Below are positions 46,579 through 56,318 of a DNA stretch of 64,000 nucleotides, piece by piece. The translations under genes were made by a program, and so were the position numbers. The stretch is from an uncultured Bacteroides sp. (GTDB taxonomy: Bacteria; Bacteroidota; Bacteroidia; Bacteroidales; Bacteroidaceae), in the NCBI GenBank assembly GCA_905203765.1, contig CAJKXC010000001.1:62001-126000 (forward strand), given 5' to 3'. The notes beneath the pieces were generated by a model. It did not search any database, had not been told where the DNA came from, and saw only the letters and a list, made by a program, of their open reading frames with translations. How positions within the stretch are numbered: the first letter of the stretch is position 1; the number at the start of each line of letters is the position of its first letter.

Positions 46579-47682
46579 ATGGCTTTACAATGTGGTATTG
46601 TCGGATTGCCGAACGTTGGCAAATCGACGCTTTTCAACTGTTTGTCCAATGCAAAAGCACAGGCGGCAAACTTCCCTTTTTGTACAATAGAACCGAACGT
46701 AGGTGTCATCACCGTACCCGATGAACGACTGACAAAACTTGCCGAACTGGTACATCCGGGACGCATCGTTCCGACAACGGTAGAAATTGTAGACATTGCC
46801 GGACTGGTGAAAGGCGCCAGCAAAGGCGAAGGTCTGGGTAATAAATTCCTTGCCAACATCCGCGAGACGGATGCCATCATCCACGTGCTGCGCTGCTTCG
46901 ACGACGACAACGTGACGCATGTAGACGGCAGCATCAACCCCGTACGCGACAAGGAAATCATCGATTACGAGCTTCAGCTGAAAGACCTCGAAACCATCGA
47001 AAGCCGCATCCAGAAAGTACAAAAGCAGGCACAGACAGGCGGCGACAAGCAGGCGAAGCTGGCTTACGATGTACTGGTACAATATAAAGAAGCCCTCGAA
47101 CAAGGCAAATCAGCCCGCACCGTACAGTTCGAGACCAAAGACGAACAGAAGATTGCCAAAGAGCTTTTTCTCCTGACTTCCAAGCCGGTAATGTACGTCT
47201 GCAACGTGGATGAAGCAAGTGCCGTCAGCGGCAATAAGTACGTGGATATGGTGCGCGAAGCCGTAAAGGACGAGCATGCCGAAATACTGATTGTAGCCGC
47301 CAAGACCGAAGCTGACATTGCCGAACTGGAAACTTACGAAGACCGCCAAATGTTCCTGCAGGAAATAGGGCTGGAAGAATCCGGCGTAAGCCGTCTGATT
47401 AAATCGGCTTACAAGCTGCTGAACCTCGAAACCTTCATCACTGCCGGAGAAATGGAAGTAAAGGCATGGACTTATCAGAAAGGCTGGAAAGCCCCGCAAT
47501 GTGCCGGCGTCATCCATACGGACTTTGAGAAAGGCTTTATCCGCGCAGAAGTCATCAAGTACAACGACTACATTCAGTACGGCTCGGAAGCCGCAGTGAA
47601 AGAAGCGGGCAAGCTCGGCGTTGAAGGCAAGGAATACGTAGTGCAGGACGGAGACATCATGCACTTCCGCTTCAATGTGTAA
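46579..47682 (+). CDS. ychF: Redox-regulated ATPase/GTPase YchF
   Basis: 367 residues, the usual YchF length. It is an OBG-family P-loop protein that prefers ATP and associates with ribosomes. The P-loop (GLPNVGKSTLFN), switch region (DIAGLVKGASKGEGLGNKFL), coiled-coil helical insert (around residues 130-200) and C-terminal TGS domain (WTYQKGWKAPQCAGVIHTDFEKGFIRAEV) are all present. The start is supported by the promoter 32 bp upstream. Confidence 0.97.
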   Translation: MALQCGIVGLPNVGKSTLFNCLSNAKAQAANFPFCTIEPNVGVITVPDERLTKLAELVHPGRIVPTTVEIVDIAGLVKGASKGEGLGNKFLANIRETDAIIHVLRCFDDDNVTHVDGSINPVRDKEIIDYELQLKDLETIESRIQKVQKQAQTGGDKQAKLAYDVLVQYKEALEQGKSARTVQFETKDEQKIAKELFLLTSKPVMYVCNVDEASAVSGNKYVDMVREAVKDEHAEILIVAAKTEADIAELETYEDRQMFLQEIGLEESGVSRLIKSAYKLLNLETFITAGEMEVKAWTYQKGWKAPQCAGVIHTDFEKGFIRAEVIKYNDYIQYGSEAAVKEAGKLGVEGKEYVVQDGDIMHFRFNV

Positions 47683-47694
47683 CAAAGAAAACAA

Positions 47695-47725
47695 TTAAGT
47701 CGCCGGCGGGCAGTCGGCGACTTAA
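47695..47725. terminator. Hairpin after ychF
   Basis: Perfect 11-bp arms 47695-47705 and 47715-47725 (TTAAGTCGCCG). On the plus strand the stem is followed by A-rich rather than T-rich sequence, so it may act as a weak terminator or mRNA-stabilising element between ychF and the next gene. Confidence 0.6.
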
Positions 47726-47737
47726 AAACATACTGCC

Positions 47738-48553
47738 ATGAAACATCTTCTTTTTCTCCTCGCTTGCATTCTCTGCGCCATCTCCTCTTACGCGCAGCAA
47801 CAAGATTCTGTCACCATCCGCGGACGGGTGACGGACTTCAATGACCAGCCGATAGACAGTGCCAGCGTTTGTTGGCAAAACCCACGATTCGACTGTGTGG
47901 TAGAGGTGTTCAGCAACAAAGACGGATACTACACTGCCCGCGTACCCAGAGGGAAATATCAAAGCGTAGCCTCTATCTACTTCCCCTCTTATGTCCATTT
48001 TGCCATGAAAAACGGGCTACCCGAAAGTGAGCACCGCCTGGAATTTTGGGCATGGAACTTCATTGCCGACCGTGACACTACGCTCAATATTCGCTATAAC
48101 CGTATGGAAGTCTATGGTCTGCGTGTTTTCCGCATTCCCGGAGCTATGCCGACTTATCAGATATACGTCCGTCCCATGAGCCTGACACGTACTTATGAAT
48201 GGATGAAGACAGCCAAACCATCTTCCATGGTACATGGCGAAAGCCTTGGCAACATCGAGCAACAAACCCAGAGCAAAGAAGCCAAAGAATCTCAATGGGC
48301 ACCACGCCCCGAGCAACTGAAAGCCACTGTCTGGATAGACGGCGAAGAAGTGCCTATCCTGATGAAACAGGAGATAAAAGAATATTATGAAGCTGATGAA
48401 TATGGCAACGCCTACCTGCTGACAGTAGACTATCCCAAGCACCCGAAGAAAGGACTCCCCTACCGCATCTTCAAAGTAGAACTGGAAGACCTGGAGAATG
48501 GTGACCGCGGTGAAGGCCTCTATTACATGGAGAAAGAAAAATACGTAGAATAA
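47738..48553 (+). CDS. Exported protein with CarboxypepD_reg-like domain
   Basis: 271 residues. A signal peptide (MKHLLFLLACILCAISSYAQ) is followed by one beta-sandwich domain of the carboxypeptidase regulatory type (TIRGRVTDFNDQPIDSASV; NKDGYYTARVPRG, about 25-90). The remaining 180 residues, rich in Glu/Lys and aromatic residues, match nothing I recognise. Unlike SusC there is no plug or barrel. It likely sits in the periplasm or on the membrane surface. It is separated from panE by 22 bp. Confidence 0.75.
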   Translation: MKHLLFLLACILCAISSYAQQQDSVTIRGRVTDFNDQPIDSASVCWQNPRFDCVVEVFSNKDGYYTARVPRGKYQSVASIYFPSYVHFAMKNGLPESEHRLEFWAWNFIADRDTTLNIRYNRMEVYGLRVFRIPGAMPTYQIYVRPMSLTRTYEWMKTAKPSSMVHGESLGNIEQQTQSKEAKESQWAPRPEQLKATVWIDGEEVPILMKQEIKEYYEADEYGNAYLLTVDYPKHPKKGLPYRIFKVELEDLENGDRGEGLYYMEKEKYVE

Positions 48554-48575
48554 CCCTTTAAACCATACTATACAA

Positions 48576-49505
48576 ATGGCAAACAGTACATTAAAATATC
48601 TCATAGCAGGCACCGGCGGTGTAGGGGGCTCGATTGCCGCCTTCCTGTCACTTGCCGGGAAAGATGTAACCTGCATTGCCCGCGGCGAACATCTTGCCGC
48701 CCTGCGCCAACGCGGATTGCTGCTGCACTCCGACCTGAAAGGAGAGCATACGCTGAAAGTAAAGGCATCTACTGCCGAAGAGTTTCAAGGCAAGGCAGAC
48801 GTTATCTTTGTCTGCGTCAAAGGCTATTCCGTAGATTCCATTACGGAGCTTATCAAGCGTGCCGCACACAAGGACACCGTAGTCATCCCTATTCTGAATG
48901 TCTACGGAACCGGTCCCCGCATCCAGCGCCTTGTTCCCGGAGTCACGGTGCTGGACGGTTGCATCTACATCGTAGGCTTTGTATCGGGCAAGGGAGAGAT
49001 TACCCAGATGGGGAAAATCTTCCGACTGGTGTATGGCGCGCACAGAGGTACCATTGTTCCCGACGGACTGCTGGAAGCCATACAAAGCGATATGCACGAA
49101 AGCGGCATCAAGGCTGAGATATCGCCGGACATCAATCGCGATACCTTCGTCAAGTGGTCGTTCATCTCGGCTATGGCAGTTACCGGCGCTTATTACGACG
49201 TTCCTATGGGCGAAGTGCAGAAGCCGGGCAAGATTCGCGATACCTTCATCGGGCTCTCCCGCGAAAGCGCCGCTTTGGGCAAGAAGTTGGGCATCGACTT
49301 CAAAGAAGATGTGATAGAATACAACCTCAAAGTCATTGACAAACTCGCCCCCGAAAGCACCGCTTCCATGCAGAAGGACATGGCCAAAGGGCACGAGAGC
49401 GAAGTACAAGGACTGCTTTTCGACATGATTGCCGTCGCCGAAGAACACGGGATAGATACTCCGACGTACAGAATGGTAGCGGAGAAGTTCAAGAAGCCTG
49501 AATAA
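48576..49505 (+). CDS. panE: 2-dehydropantoate 2-reductase family protein
   Basis: 309 residues. It reduces ketopantoate to pantoate with NADPH in vitamin B5 and CoA synthesis. The N-terminal Rossmann motif IAGTGGVGGSIAAFL and the FVCVKGYS segment, plus the C-terminal domain with FVKWSFISAMA and SSMQKDM-like TASMQKDMAKGHESEV, fit PanE/ApbA. Paralogues of other specificity exist, so the exact reaction is likely but not proved. lgt follows after 23 bp. Confidence 0.88.
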   Translation: MANSTLKYLIAGTGGVGGSIAAFLSLAGKDVTCIARGEHLAALRQRGLLLHSDLKGEHTLKVKASTAEEFQGKADVIFVCVKGYSVDSITELIKRAAHKDTVVIPILNVYGTGPRIQRLVPGVTVLDGCIYIVGFVSGKGEITQMGKIFRLVYGAHRGTIVPDGLLEAIQSDMHESGIKAEISPDINRDTFVKWSFISAMAVTGAYYDVPMGEVQKPGKIRDTFIGLSRESAALGKKLGIDFKEDVIEYNLKVIDKLAPESTASMQKDMAKGHESEVQGLLFDMIAVAEEHGIDTPTYRMVAEKFKKPE

Positions 49506-49528
49506 TAAACCAACTAAAACAGAATAAT

Positions 49529-50416
49529 ATGTTACCACTACTCTCTATCAACTGGAATCCCAATCCCGAACTGTTCAACCTCTTCGGAAGTATTCCCATC
49601 CGCTATTACGGCCTACTGTGGGTTATTGGCATCGGGTTTGCCTACTTCATAGTGCGCCAGCAGTTCCGTGATAAGAAACTTAGTGACGCTAAGTTCGAGC
49701 CGCTCTTCTTCTACTGCTTCTTCGGTATACTGATTGGGGCACGACTGGGACACTGCCTGTTCTACCAGCCGGACTACTACCTGCACCACTTTTGGGAAAT
49801 AGTGCTGCCCGTCAAGTTCCTGCCCGATGGTAGCTGGAAGTGGACCGGTTATGAAGGCCTTGCCAGTCATGGCGGTACGCTGGGACTTATTATCGCCCTC
49901 TGGATGTATTGCCGCAAGATGAAGATGCACTACATGGACATACTGGACATGATAGCCGTTGCCACCCCCATCACCGCCTGCTGCATCCGCCTTGCCAACC
50001 TGATGAACTCCGAGATTATCGGCAAGCCGACCGATGTGCCCTGGGCATTCGTATTCGAACGCGTAGACATGCTGCCACGCCATCCGGCACAGCTTTACGA
50101 GGCAATCGCCTACTTCATCTTCTTCCTGGGTATGGTTTATCTGTACAAAAGAGGACAAAAGAAAGCCGCCCGGACACAAGGCTATGGCAGCGCCCCGGCT
50201 GCTACCCCCTCATCGGCAGCCGTAGGCTATCACCGCGGGTTCTTCTTCGGCCTTTGCCTGACGGAGATATTCGTATTTCGCTTCTTCATCGAGTTCCTGA
50301 AAGAGAACCAGGTAGACTTTGAAAATACGATGTCGCTGAATATGGGACAATGGCTCAGTATTCCGTTCGTTATCATAGGAATATACTTTATGTGCTTCTA
50401 CGGTAGGAAGAAATAA
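49529..50416 (+). CDS. lgt: Prolipoprotein diacylglyceryl transferase
   Basis: 295 residues with several hydrophobic helices. It transfers diacylglycerol from phosphatidylglycerol to the lipobox cysteine of prolipoproteins, the first step for the many SusD and GH lipoproteins here. The family signature region RLANLMNSEIIG and HPAQLYEA motifs, plus the HGGTLG loop (ASHGGTLGLII), are intact. A short hydrophilic insert (KKAARTQGYGSAPAATPSSAA) lies before the last helices. Confidence 0.96.
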   Translation: MLPLLSINWNPNPELFNLFGSIPIRYYGLLWVIGIGFAYFIVRQQFRDKKLSDAKFEPLFFYCFFGILIGARLGHCLFYQPDYYLHHFWEIVLPVKFLPDGSWKWTGYEGLASHGGTLGLIIALWMYCRKMKMHYMDILDMIAVATPITACCIRLANLMNSEIIGKPTDVPWAFVFERVDMLPRHPAQLYEAIAYFIFFLGMVYLYKRGQKKAARTQGYGSAPAATPSSAAVGYHRGFFFGLCLTEIFVFRFFIEFLKENQVDFENTMSLNMGQWLSIPFVIIGIYFMCFYGRKK

Positions 50417-50514
50417 ACATTTCACCCCCTGAACCGAAACATACGATTCCGCTGTTTTGGTGATAATTTCATACTTTTACGGCAACAATACAAAACCCGT
50501 AAATCAAGTACCGT

Positions 50515-52851
50515 ATGAAAGATTACCATCTGCTGAAAAGTACGGCAATGCTGCTCCTTGCAGCCACTGCCACCCAGCCCGTACATGCACAACTTAAGAC
50601 AAATGCCGGCGTGCAATACCTTCTTTCGCAGCCGAAAGACATGAGCCAGGACTTCCTGGACCTGAGTAACACTTACTTCTTTGCCGATAGCCTCGTCTCC
50701 CTCGACCCCGCTACCGGCAAAGGAGTCATCCAGTGGAAGCGCCAGCAACTGATGCCCCGCCAGGCATTCAACGCCAACACCTACCTGCACCAACCCCTGC
50801 AAACACTGGACTTCCCCGACGGAGCCTACGACAACAACCCGCAACTCCGCTTCACCATCGAGCCCGTCAACGAGCGTACCCTGCGCATCCGTATGCTCAC
50901 CACGCCCGTCATCCCCCAGGAAGATGCCGACGACCCCATGCTCGTAGCCAAACCTGCCGACGGACGTTCCCTCTGGAAAACCCAAAAGACCGGCAAGTGC
51001 ACCCTCTATACCTCTAAATACGGCAGTCTCCTCGTGGAAAACTATCCCTGGCGACTGGTACTGAAAGATGCCGACGGCCGACTCCTGACGCAAACCCGTT
51101 GTTGGAGCGACAATGACTCCACCCAGGTCAAAGTACCGCCCTTCAGCTTCATCAAGCGCGGCTCGGACAACTCGCGCAGCATCAACCCCGTTTTCAGCCT
51201 TGCACCGAACGAAAAGATATACGGTTGCGGCGAATCCGCCACCCCGCTCAACAAAGCCGGGCAGAAGCTGAACCTCTTCGTTGCCGACCCTCAAGGCCCC
51301 GAAACCCCGGATATGTACAAGCCCATCCCCTTCTTCTTCAGCAACCGCGGCTACGGAATGTTTATGCACACTTCCGCCCCCGTCACCTGCGACTTCGGCC
51401 ATAGCTACATCGGCGCCACCAAGCTCTTTATGGCAGACGAAGCCATGGACTTCTTCATCTTCTTCGGTGAGCCGAAAGAGATATTGAGCGAATACACCGC
51501 CCTCGTCGGCCGTCCCGAGATGCCCCCGTTGTGGAGTTTCGGCACCTGGATGAGCCGTATCACCTACTTCAGCGAGGCCGAAGGCCGTGACGTAGCCCGG
51601 AAACTGCGTGAAAACAAGATACCGAGCGACGTCATCCACTTCGACACCGGCTGGTTCGGCGTGGACTGGCAATGTGACTACGCCTTTGCCGCCGACCGCT
51701 TCGACAACCCCCGGCAGATGCTCGACGACCTGCGCACACAAGGTTTCCGCACCTGCCTTTGGCAAATCCCCTACTTCACCCCCAAGAACCGCTTCTTCCC
51801 CGAACTGGTGGAACGGGGACTCTACGTGCGCAACGGCAAGGGCCAGCTCCCCTACGAAGATGTAGTGCTGGACTTCACCAACCCCGAAACCGTGAAGTGG
51901 TATCAAGAGAAGCTGGGCAACCTGATAGAGATGGGCGTAGGCGCCATCAAAGTGGACTTCGGCGAAAGCGCCCCGCTGGAAGGCATCTATGCCAACGGCC
52001 GCAGCGGACTGTACGAGCACAACCTCTACCCCTTGCGCTATAACAAGACCGTGGCCGACGTCATCAAGAAGATACACGGCGAAAACATTATCTGGGCACG
52101 TTCCGCCTGGGCAGGCTCCCAACGCTACCCGCTCCACTGGGGTGGCGACGCAGCCACCACCGACACCGGCTTCGAAGGAACCCTGCGCAGCGGACTCTCC
52201 CTCGGACTTAGCGGCTTCTGCTTCTGGAGCAACGACATCGGCGGTTTCGTCACCCAGTCGCCCGAAGCGCTCTACCGCCGCTGGTTGCCCTTTGGCTTCC
52301 TCACCTCGCACAGCCGCGTGCACGGCGCACCGCCCACCGAACCGTGGTACTACGGCAAGGAGTTCACCAACTACTTCCGCAAGTGTGCCGAACTGAAATA
52401 CAAACTGATGCCCTACGTTTACGCCCAGGCCAAAGACTGCACCGAGCACGGCTGGCCCATGCTCCGCGCCCTGCTGATGGAGTATCCCGACGATCCGGGC
52501 GCCTGGCTGGTAGAAGATGAATATATGTTCGGCAGCAACCTGCTCGTAGCCCCCATGCTCGAAGAAGGTAACAGCCGCGACGTCTACGTGCCCGGACACC
52601 AGAAGTGGATTGATTACCAGACCGGCAAAGTCTATGCTCCCGGCTGGAACCACATCGAATGCGGCGCATTGCCCATCGTCATCCTTGTGAAAGACGGCTC
52701 TGCCATCCCGCACATCCCCGTTGCCCAGTGCACCGACCAACTGAAATGGAACAAGATAGAATGGAAGAAGTACCTCGCCGACGAGAAGAAAGCCGAAGGG
52801 CTGCTCTGTCTCCCCGCTGACGGAAAGCTGCAACGCATCTCGCTTCCCTAA
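50515..52851 (+). CDS. GH31 alpha-glycosidase, alpha-xylosidase-like
   Basis: 778 residues with a signal peptide (cleavage near VHAQ). N-terminal beta-sandwich, then a TIM barrel with nucleophile D481 (GAIKVDFGES) and acid D545 (HWGGDAATTDTGF). The KVDFGE wording resembles alpha-xylosidases of the YicI type more than alpha-glucosidases. It releases alpha-linked xylose or glucose from oligosaccharides, probably in the periplasm. It starts a same-strand series GH31-GH3 and follows lgt by 98 bp, with a near-consensus TACTTTTA at 50472-50479. Confidence 0.9.
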   Translation: MKDYHLLKSTAMLLLAATATQPVHAQLKTNAGVQYLLSQPKDMSQDFLDLSNTYFFADSLVSLDPATGKGVIQWKRQQLMPRQAFNANTYLHQPLQTLDFPDGAYDNNPQLRFTIEPVNERTLRIRMLTTPVIPQEDADDPMLVAKPADGRSLWKTQKTGKCTLYTSKYGSLLVENYPWRLVLKDADGRLLTQTRCWSDNDSTQVKVPPFSFIKRGSDNSRSINPVFSLAPNEKIYGCGESATPLNKAGQKLNLFVADPQGPETPDMYKPIPFFFSNRGYGMFMHTSAPVTCDFGHSYIGATKLFMADEAMDFFIFFGEPKEILSEYTALVGRPEMPPLWSFGTWMSRITYFSEAEGRDVARKLRENKIPSDVIHFDTGWFGVDWQCDYAFAADRFDNPRQMLDDLRTQGFRTCLWQIPYFTPKNRFFPELVERGLYVRNGKGQLPYEDVVLDFTNPETVKWYQEKLGNLIEMGVGAIKVDFGESAPLEGIYANGRSGLYEHNLYPLRYNKTVADVIKKIHGENIIWARSAWAGSQRYPLHWGGDAATTDTGFEGTLRSGLSLGLSGFCFWSNDIGGFVTQSPEALYRRWLPFGFLTSHSRVHGAPPTEPWYYGKEFTNYFRKCAELKYKLMPYVYAQAKDCTEHGWPMLRALLMEYPDDPGAWLVEDEYMFGSNLLVAPMLEEGNSRDVYVPGHQKWIDYQTGKVYAPGWNHIECGALPIVILVKDGSAIPHIPVAQCTDQLKWNKIEWKKYLADEKKAEGLLCLPADGKLQRISLP

Positions 52852-52898
52852 TACAAACGATAACTTATAATGTCTAACACATAAAACCAGTACAACCC

Positions 52899-55100
52899 AT
52901 GAGAAACAAATTACTATTCATCGCCTTCGCCCTGCTCCTCTGTGTGCAGGCAGGCGCTCAAAAGACGTATCCTTTCCGCGACACCAAGCTCCCGGACGAC
53001 AAACGCGTAGACAACCTGCTGTCCCTGCTCACGCTGGACGAGAAAATCTCCCTGCTATCCACCGACCTCGGCGTGCCCCGCTTCGGCATTCCCCACTGCG
53101 GACACTACGAAGGTCTGCACGGACTGACGCTGGGCGGTCCCGCCATGTGGGGCGGACGCACGCGCACGGAAGACGGAAAGACCGTACCGACGGACTTTCC
53201 CACGACCATTTTCCCGCAATCCTACGGCTTAGGTTCCACGTGGGACATCGACCTCGTGCGGAAAGTTGCCGAACAGGCCTCGGAAGAGGCGCGCTACTAC
53301 ATGCAGACGCTCGATAACAAGCGGAACTCCCTCGTGATGCGTGCCCCCAATGCCGACCTTGCCCGCGACCCGCGCTGGGGACGCACCGAAGAAAGCTTCG
53401 GCGAAGACCCCTTCCTCACCGCCCAACTCACCATTGCCAGCGTACACGGCCTGCAAGGCGACAACCCGCGCTACTGGAAGACGGCATCGCTGATGAAACA
53501 TTTCCTTGCCAACAGTAATGAGGACGGACGCGACAGCACCTCTTCCGACTTCGACCGGCGACTGTTCTACGAATACTACGCCTACCCCTTCTACAAAGGC
53601 ATCACCGAAGGCGGAAGCCGCGCCTTCATGGCAGCGTATAATAGCTGGAACGGCACGGTCATGTCCGTTCATCCCTGCCTTGAAGAGATTACCCGCAAGC
53701 AGTGGGGCAACAACGGCATCATCTGCACGGACGGCGGTGCATTGAAACTGCTCGTCGAGTCGCACAAGGCATTCCCCACCCTGACCGAAGGAGCGGCAGC
53801 AGTAGTAAAAGCCACCACGGGGCAGTTCCTCGACACTTACGTACCTTACGTCAAGGAAGCATTGGAGAAAGGACTACTGACCGAGGCGGACATCGACAAA
53901 GCCATCCGCGGAAATATCTACGTTGCCCTCAAACTGGGCCTGCTGGACGGTGACAATTCTCAGAATCCTTACCTCTCCATCGGTAAAGACCCTTCGGCAC
54001 CCGCTCCTTACACCAAGGCAGAAGCGCACCGGCTGGCACGCGAAGTAACCGCCAAATCGGTCGTTCTGCTGAAGAACGAAGCACCCGCAGGCGCCAATAG
54101 CGGCAAACTGCTTCCCCTCAACGCCGGGAAACTGCGCCGGATAGCCCTCATCGGCCCGTATTCGAACAAAATAGTACAAGACTGGTATAGCGGCACCCCG
54201 CCCTACGAAACCACAATCCTGGCGGGCATACGCAATGCAGTGGACAAGAACACCGAGATTCTGCACTTCAACGACAACGCCATGGGCCAGGCCGAAAGAG
54301 CCGCAGCAGCAGCCGACATCGCCATCGTCTGTGTAGGAAACCACCCGTACGGCACCCGCACGGACTGGAAGTTCTCTCCCGTACCCAGCGACGGCCGCGA
54401 AGCCGTAGACCGCAAATCGCTGATGCTGCCCGACGAAGACCTCGTGAAGCAAGTGCTGAAAGCCAATCCCAACACCGTACTGGTGCTCGTCAGCAGCTTC
54501 CCCTACACCATCAACTGGAGCCAGAAGCACGTGCCCGCCATCGTCCACATCACCCATTGCAGCCAGGAGCAGGGCAACGGACTGGCAGATGTTCTCTTCG
54601 GCAAAGTGAACCCCGCCGGACGCACCGTACAGACTTGGGTGAAGGACATCACCGACCTGCCCGACATGATGGACTACAACATCCGTCACGGACGCACCTA
54701 CATGTACCACAAGGGCGATGTGCTCTACCCCTTCGGCTACGGTCTGAGCTACTCCACCTTCAAGTACGAAGAAGTGAAGTCCGTGAAACAGGACAAAAAG
54801 AACGTCAACGTGACGGTATCGGTAAAGAATACCGGCGACCGCGACGGCGAAGAAGTGGTGCAGCTTTATGCCAGCTATCCCGAGTCCAAGGTAGAACGCC
54901 CCGCCAAGCAACTCCGTGCCTTCAAGCGCGTGCCCATCCGGGCGGGTGAAACCAAAGAAGTGACGCTCACCGTCTCCAAAGAAGATTTAGGCTATTGGAA
55001 CGAAGCGAAGCAGGCGTTTACGGTAGAACCGGGAACGGTGAAGTTCTTGATAGGAGCTTCGTCGGAAGATATAAGGCTGGAAACAAAGACGAAACTATAA
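52899..55100 (+). CDS. GH3 beta-glycosidase
   Basis: 733 residues with a signal peptide (cleavage near AGAQ). The GH3 N-terminal barrel carries KHFLANSNEDGR and the nucleophile D278 (ICTDGGAL). The C-terminal alpha/beta sandwich and a fibronectin III-like domain (GDRDGEEVVQLYASYPESKVERPAKQL) complete the typical three-domain layout. Probable activity is beta-glucosidase or beta-xylosidase. It starts 47 bp after GH31, consistent with stepwise removal of alpha- then beta-linked sugars, for example from xyloglucan or xylan oligosaccharides (inference). Confidence 0.93.
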   Translation: MRNKLLFIAFALLLCVQAGAQKTYPFRDTKLPDDKRVDNLLSLLTLDEKISLLSTDLGVPRFGIPHCGHYEGLHGLTLGGPAMWGGRTRTEDGKTVPTDFPTTIFPQSYGLGSTWDIDLVRKVAEQASEEARYYMQTLDNKRNSLVMRAPNADLARDPRWGRTEESFGEDPFLTAQLTIASVHGLQGDNPRYWKTASLMKHFLANSNEDGRDSTSSDFDRRLFYEYYAYPFYKGITEGGSRAFMAAYNSWNGTVMSVHPCLEEITRKQWGNNGIICTDGGALKLLVESHKAFPTLTEGAAAVVKATTGQFLDTYVPYVKEALEKGLLTEADIDKAIRGNIYVALKLGLLDGDNSQNPYLSIGKDPSAPAPYTKAEAHRLAREVTAKSVVLLKNEAPAGANSGKLLPLNAGKLRRIALIGPYSNKIVQDWYSGTPPYETTILAGIRNAVDKNTEILHFNDNAMGQAERAAAAADIAIVCVGNHPYGTRTDWKFSPVPSDGREAVDRKSLMLPDEDLVKQVLKANPNTVLVLVSSFPYTINWSQKHVPAIVHITHCSQEQGNGLADVLFGKVNPAGRTVQTWVKDITDLPDMMDYNIRHGRTYMYHKGDVLYPFGYGLSYSTFKYEEVKSVKQDKKNVNVTVSVKNTGDRDGEEVVQLYASYPESKVERPAKQLRAFKRVPIRAGETKEVTLTVSKEDLGYWNEAKQAFTVEPGTVKFLIGASSEDIRLETKTKL

Positions 55101-55121
55101 AAGCTCACTATATGTTATAGA

Positions 55122-55196
55122 TTTAGGCACGGATTACACGGATTTCGCGGTTTTAATTAACTAAATTCCGTGAAATCCGTGTAATCCGTGCCTAAA
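55122..55196. repeat. Palindrome with perfect 25-bp arms after GH3
   Basis: Arms 55122-55146 and 55172-55196 are perfect inverted repeats containing CACGGATTACACGGATTT. The element starts 21 bp beyond the GH3 stop, just as the 21713-21867 element follows susD2, and the arm sequences share a CGGATT-AC-CGATT theme. It is probably a dispersed REP-like element that may also terminate or protect the GH31-GH3 transcript. Confidence 0.88.
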
Positions 55197-55272
55197 AGAA
55201 ACTATAAGGTCTGTTTTTAACACGCCCTCATAAAAAACATCCAATATTATCCTTGCTTCATCACAATTTCAC

Positions 55273-55280
55273 TATTTTTG
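55273..55280 (+). promoter_or_regulatory. Candidate -7 box for the 55308 GH43 gene
   Basis: TATTTTTG, 28 bp before the start codon. It suggests the GH43 is transcribed separately from GH31-GH3. Confidence 0.6.
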
Positions 55281-55307
55281 TCCCCCGAACTTTAAAATAC
55301 ATACGAT

Positions 55308-56318
55308 ATGAAGCTTAGGTATCTTTTACTTTCCTGTGTGATAGGCTGGTCTTCTTCCGCCTTTTCCCAAACTGTGAATCAATCTCCCAAGACGAGCGGC
55401 AATCCCCTTTTTGAGGGCTGGTATGCCGACCCCGAAGGAGTTGTATTCGGAGATGAATACTGGATTTATCCTACTTATTCGGCAGCCTACGAAGACCAAA
55501 CCTTTATGGATGCCTTTTCCTCGAAAGACTTAGTGAACTGGACCAAGCACCCGAAAGTGCTTCAAAAAGAGAATATCAGTTGGCTGTGGCGCGCACTTTG
55601 GGCGCCGGCAGTGGTTCATGCAAACGATAAATATTACATCTTCTTCGGCGCCAACGACATCCAGAACAACGAAGAACCGGGCGGAATCGGTGTAGCCATC
55701 GCCGACAATCCTGCCGGGCCGTTCAAGGATGCCCTGGGCAAGCCGCTGATTGACAAGATAGTGAACGGAGCCCAGCCCATCGACCAATTCGTATTCAAGG
55801 ACGACGACGGGCAGTATTATATGTACTACGGCGGTTGGGGACACTGCAACATCGTGAAGATGGCACCTGACTTGCTGAGTATCGTCCCCTTCGACGACGG
55901 TACCATCTACAAAGAAGTCACCCCCAAGAATTACACCGAAGGCCCCTTCATGCTGAAGCATAACGGCAAGTACTACTTCATGTGGTCCGAAGGCGGCTGG
56001 GGCGGCCCGGATTACTGCGTAGCATACGCCATTGCCGACTCCCCCTTCGGTCCTTTCGAGAGAGTAGGCAAGATACTGGAACAAGACACCAACATCGCCA
56101 CAGGTGCCGGCCATCACTCCGTATTCAAAGGTCCGGGAGCAGATGAATGGTATATCATCTACCACCGCCGTCCGCTGGGCGAGACTGCTGCCAACAGCCG
56201 CGTCACTTGCATCGACCGCATGTACTTCGACAAGGACGGAAAGATAAAACCCGTCAAGATGACTTTCGAAGGAGTAGAGGCAAGTCCGCTGGTATCCCCT
56301 GATTCATTACAAAAATAA
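55308..56318 (+). CDS. GH43 glycosidase
   Basis: 336 residues with a signal peptide (SSSAFSQ). GH43 residues are D41 (WYADPEG), D159 (PIDQFVF) and E211 (YTEGPF). The sequence FGDEYWIYPTYS differs from the four GH43 proteins at the left end, so it belongs to another subfamily. Likely substrates are arabinofuranosyl or xylosyl side groups. Its last codons lie inside the first copy of the direct repeat at 56293-56380. No lipobox is seen, suggesting a periplasmic enzyme. Confidence 0.88.
   Translation: MKLRYLLLSCVIGWSSSAFSQTVNQSPKTSGNPLFEGWYADPEGVVFGDEYWIYPTYSAAYEDQTFMDAFSSKDLVNWTKHPKVLQKENISWLWRALWAPAVVHANDKYYIFFGANDIQNNEEPGGIGVAIADNPAGPFKDALGKPLIDKIVNGAQPIDQFVFKDDDGQYYMYYGGWGHCNIVKMAPDLLSIVPFDDGTIYKEVTPKNYTEGPFMLKHNGKYYFMWSEGGWGGPDYCVAYAIADSPFGPFERVGKILEQDTNIATGAGHHSVFKGPGADEWYIIYHRRPLGETAANSRVTCIDRMYFDKDGKIKPVKMTFEGVEASPLVSPDSLQK

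Noticed and set aside
50422..52833. An open frame of 803 codons on the minus strand opposite GH31
   Set aside because: It mirrors the GH31 gene, has no leader or recognisable domain, and reflects GC-rich third positions of the real gene.
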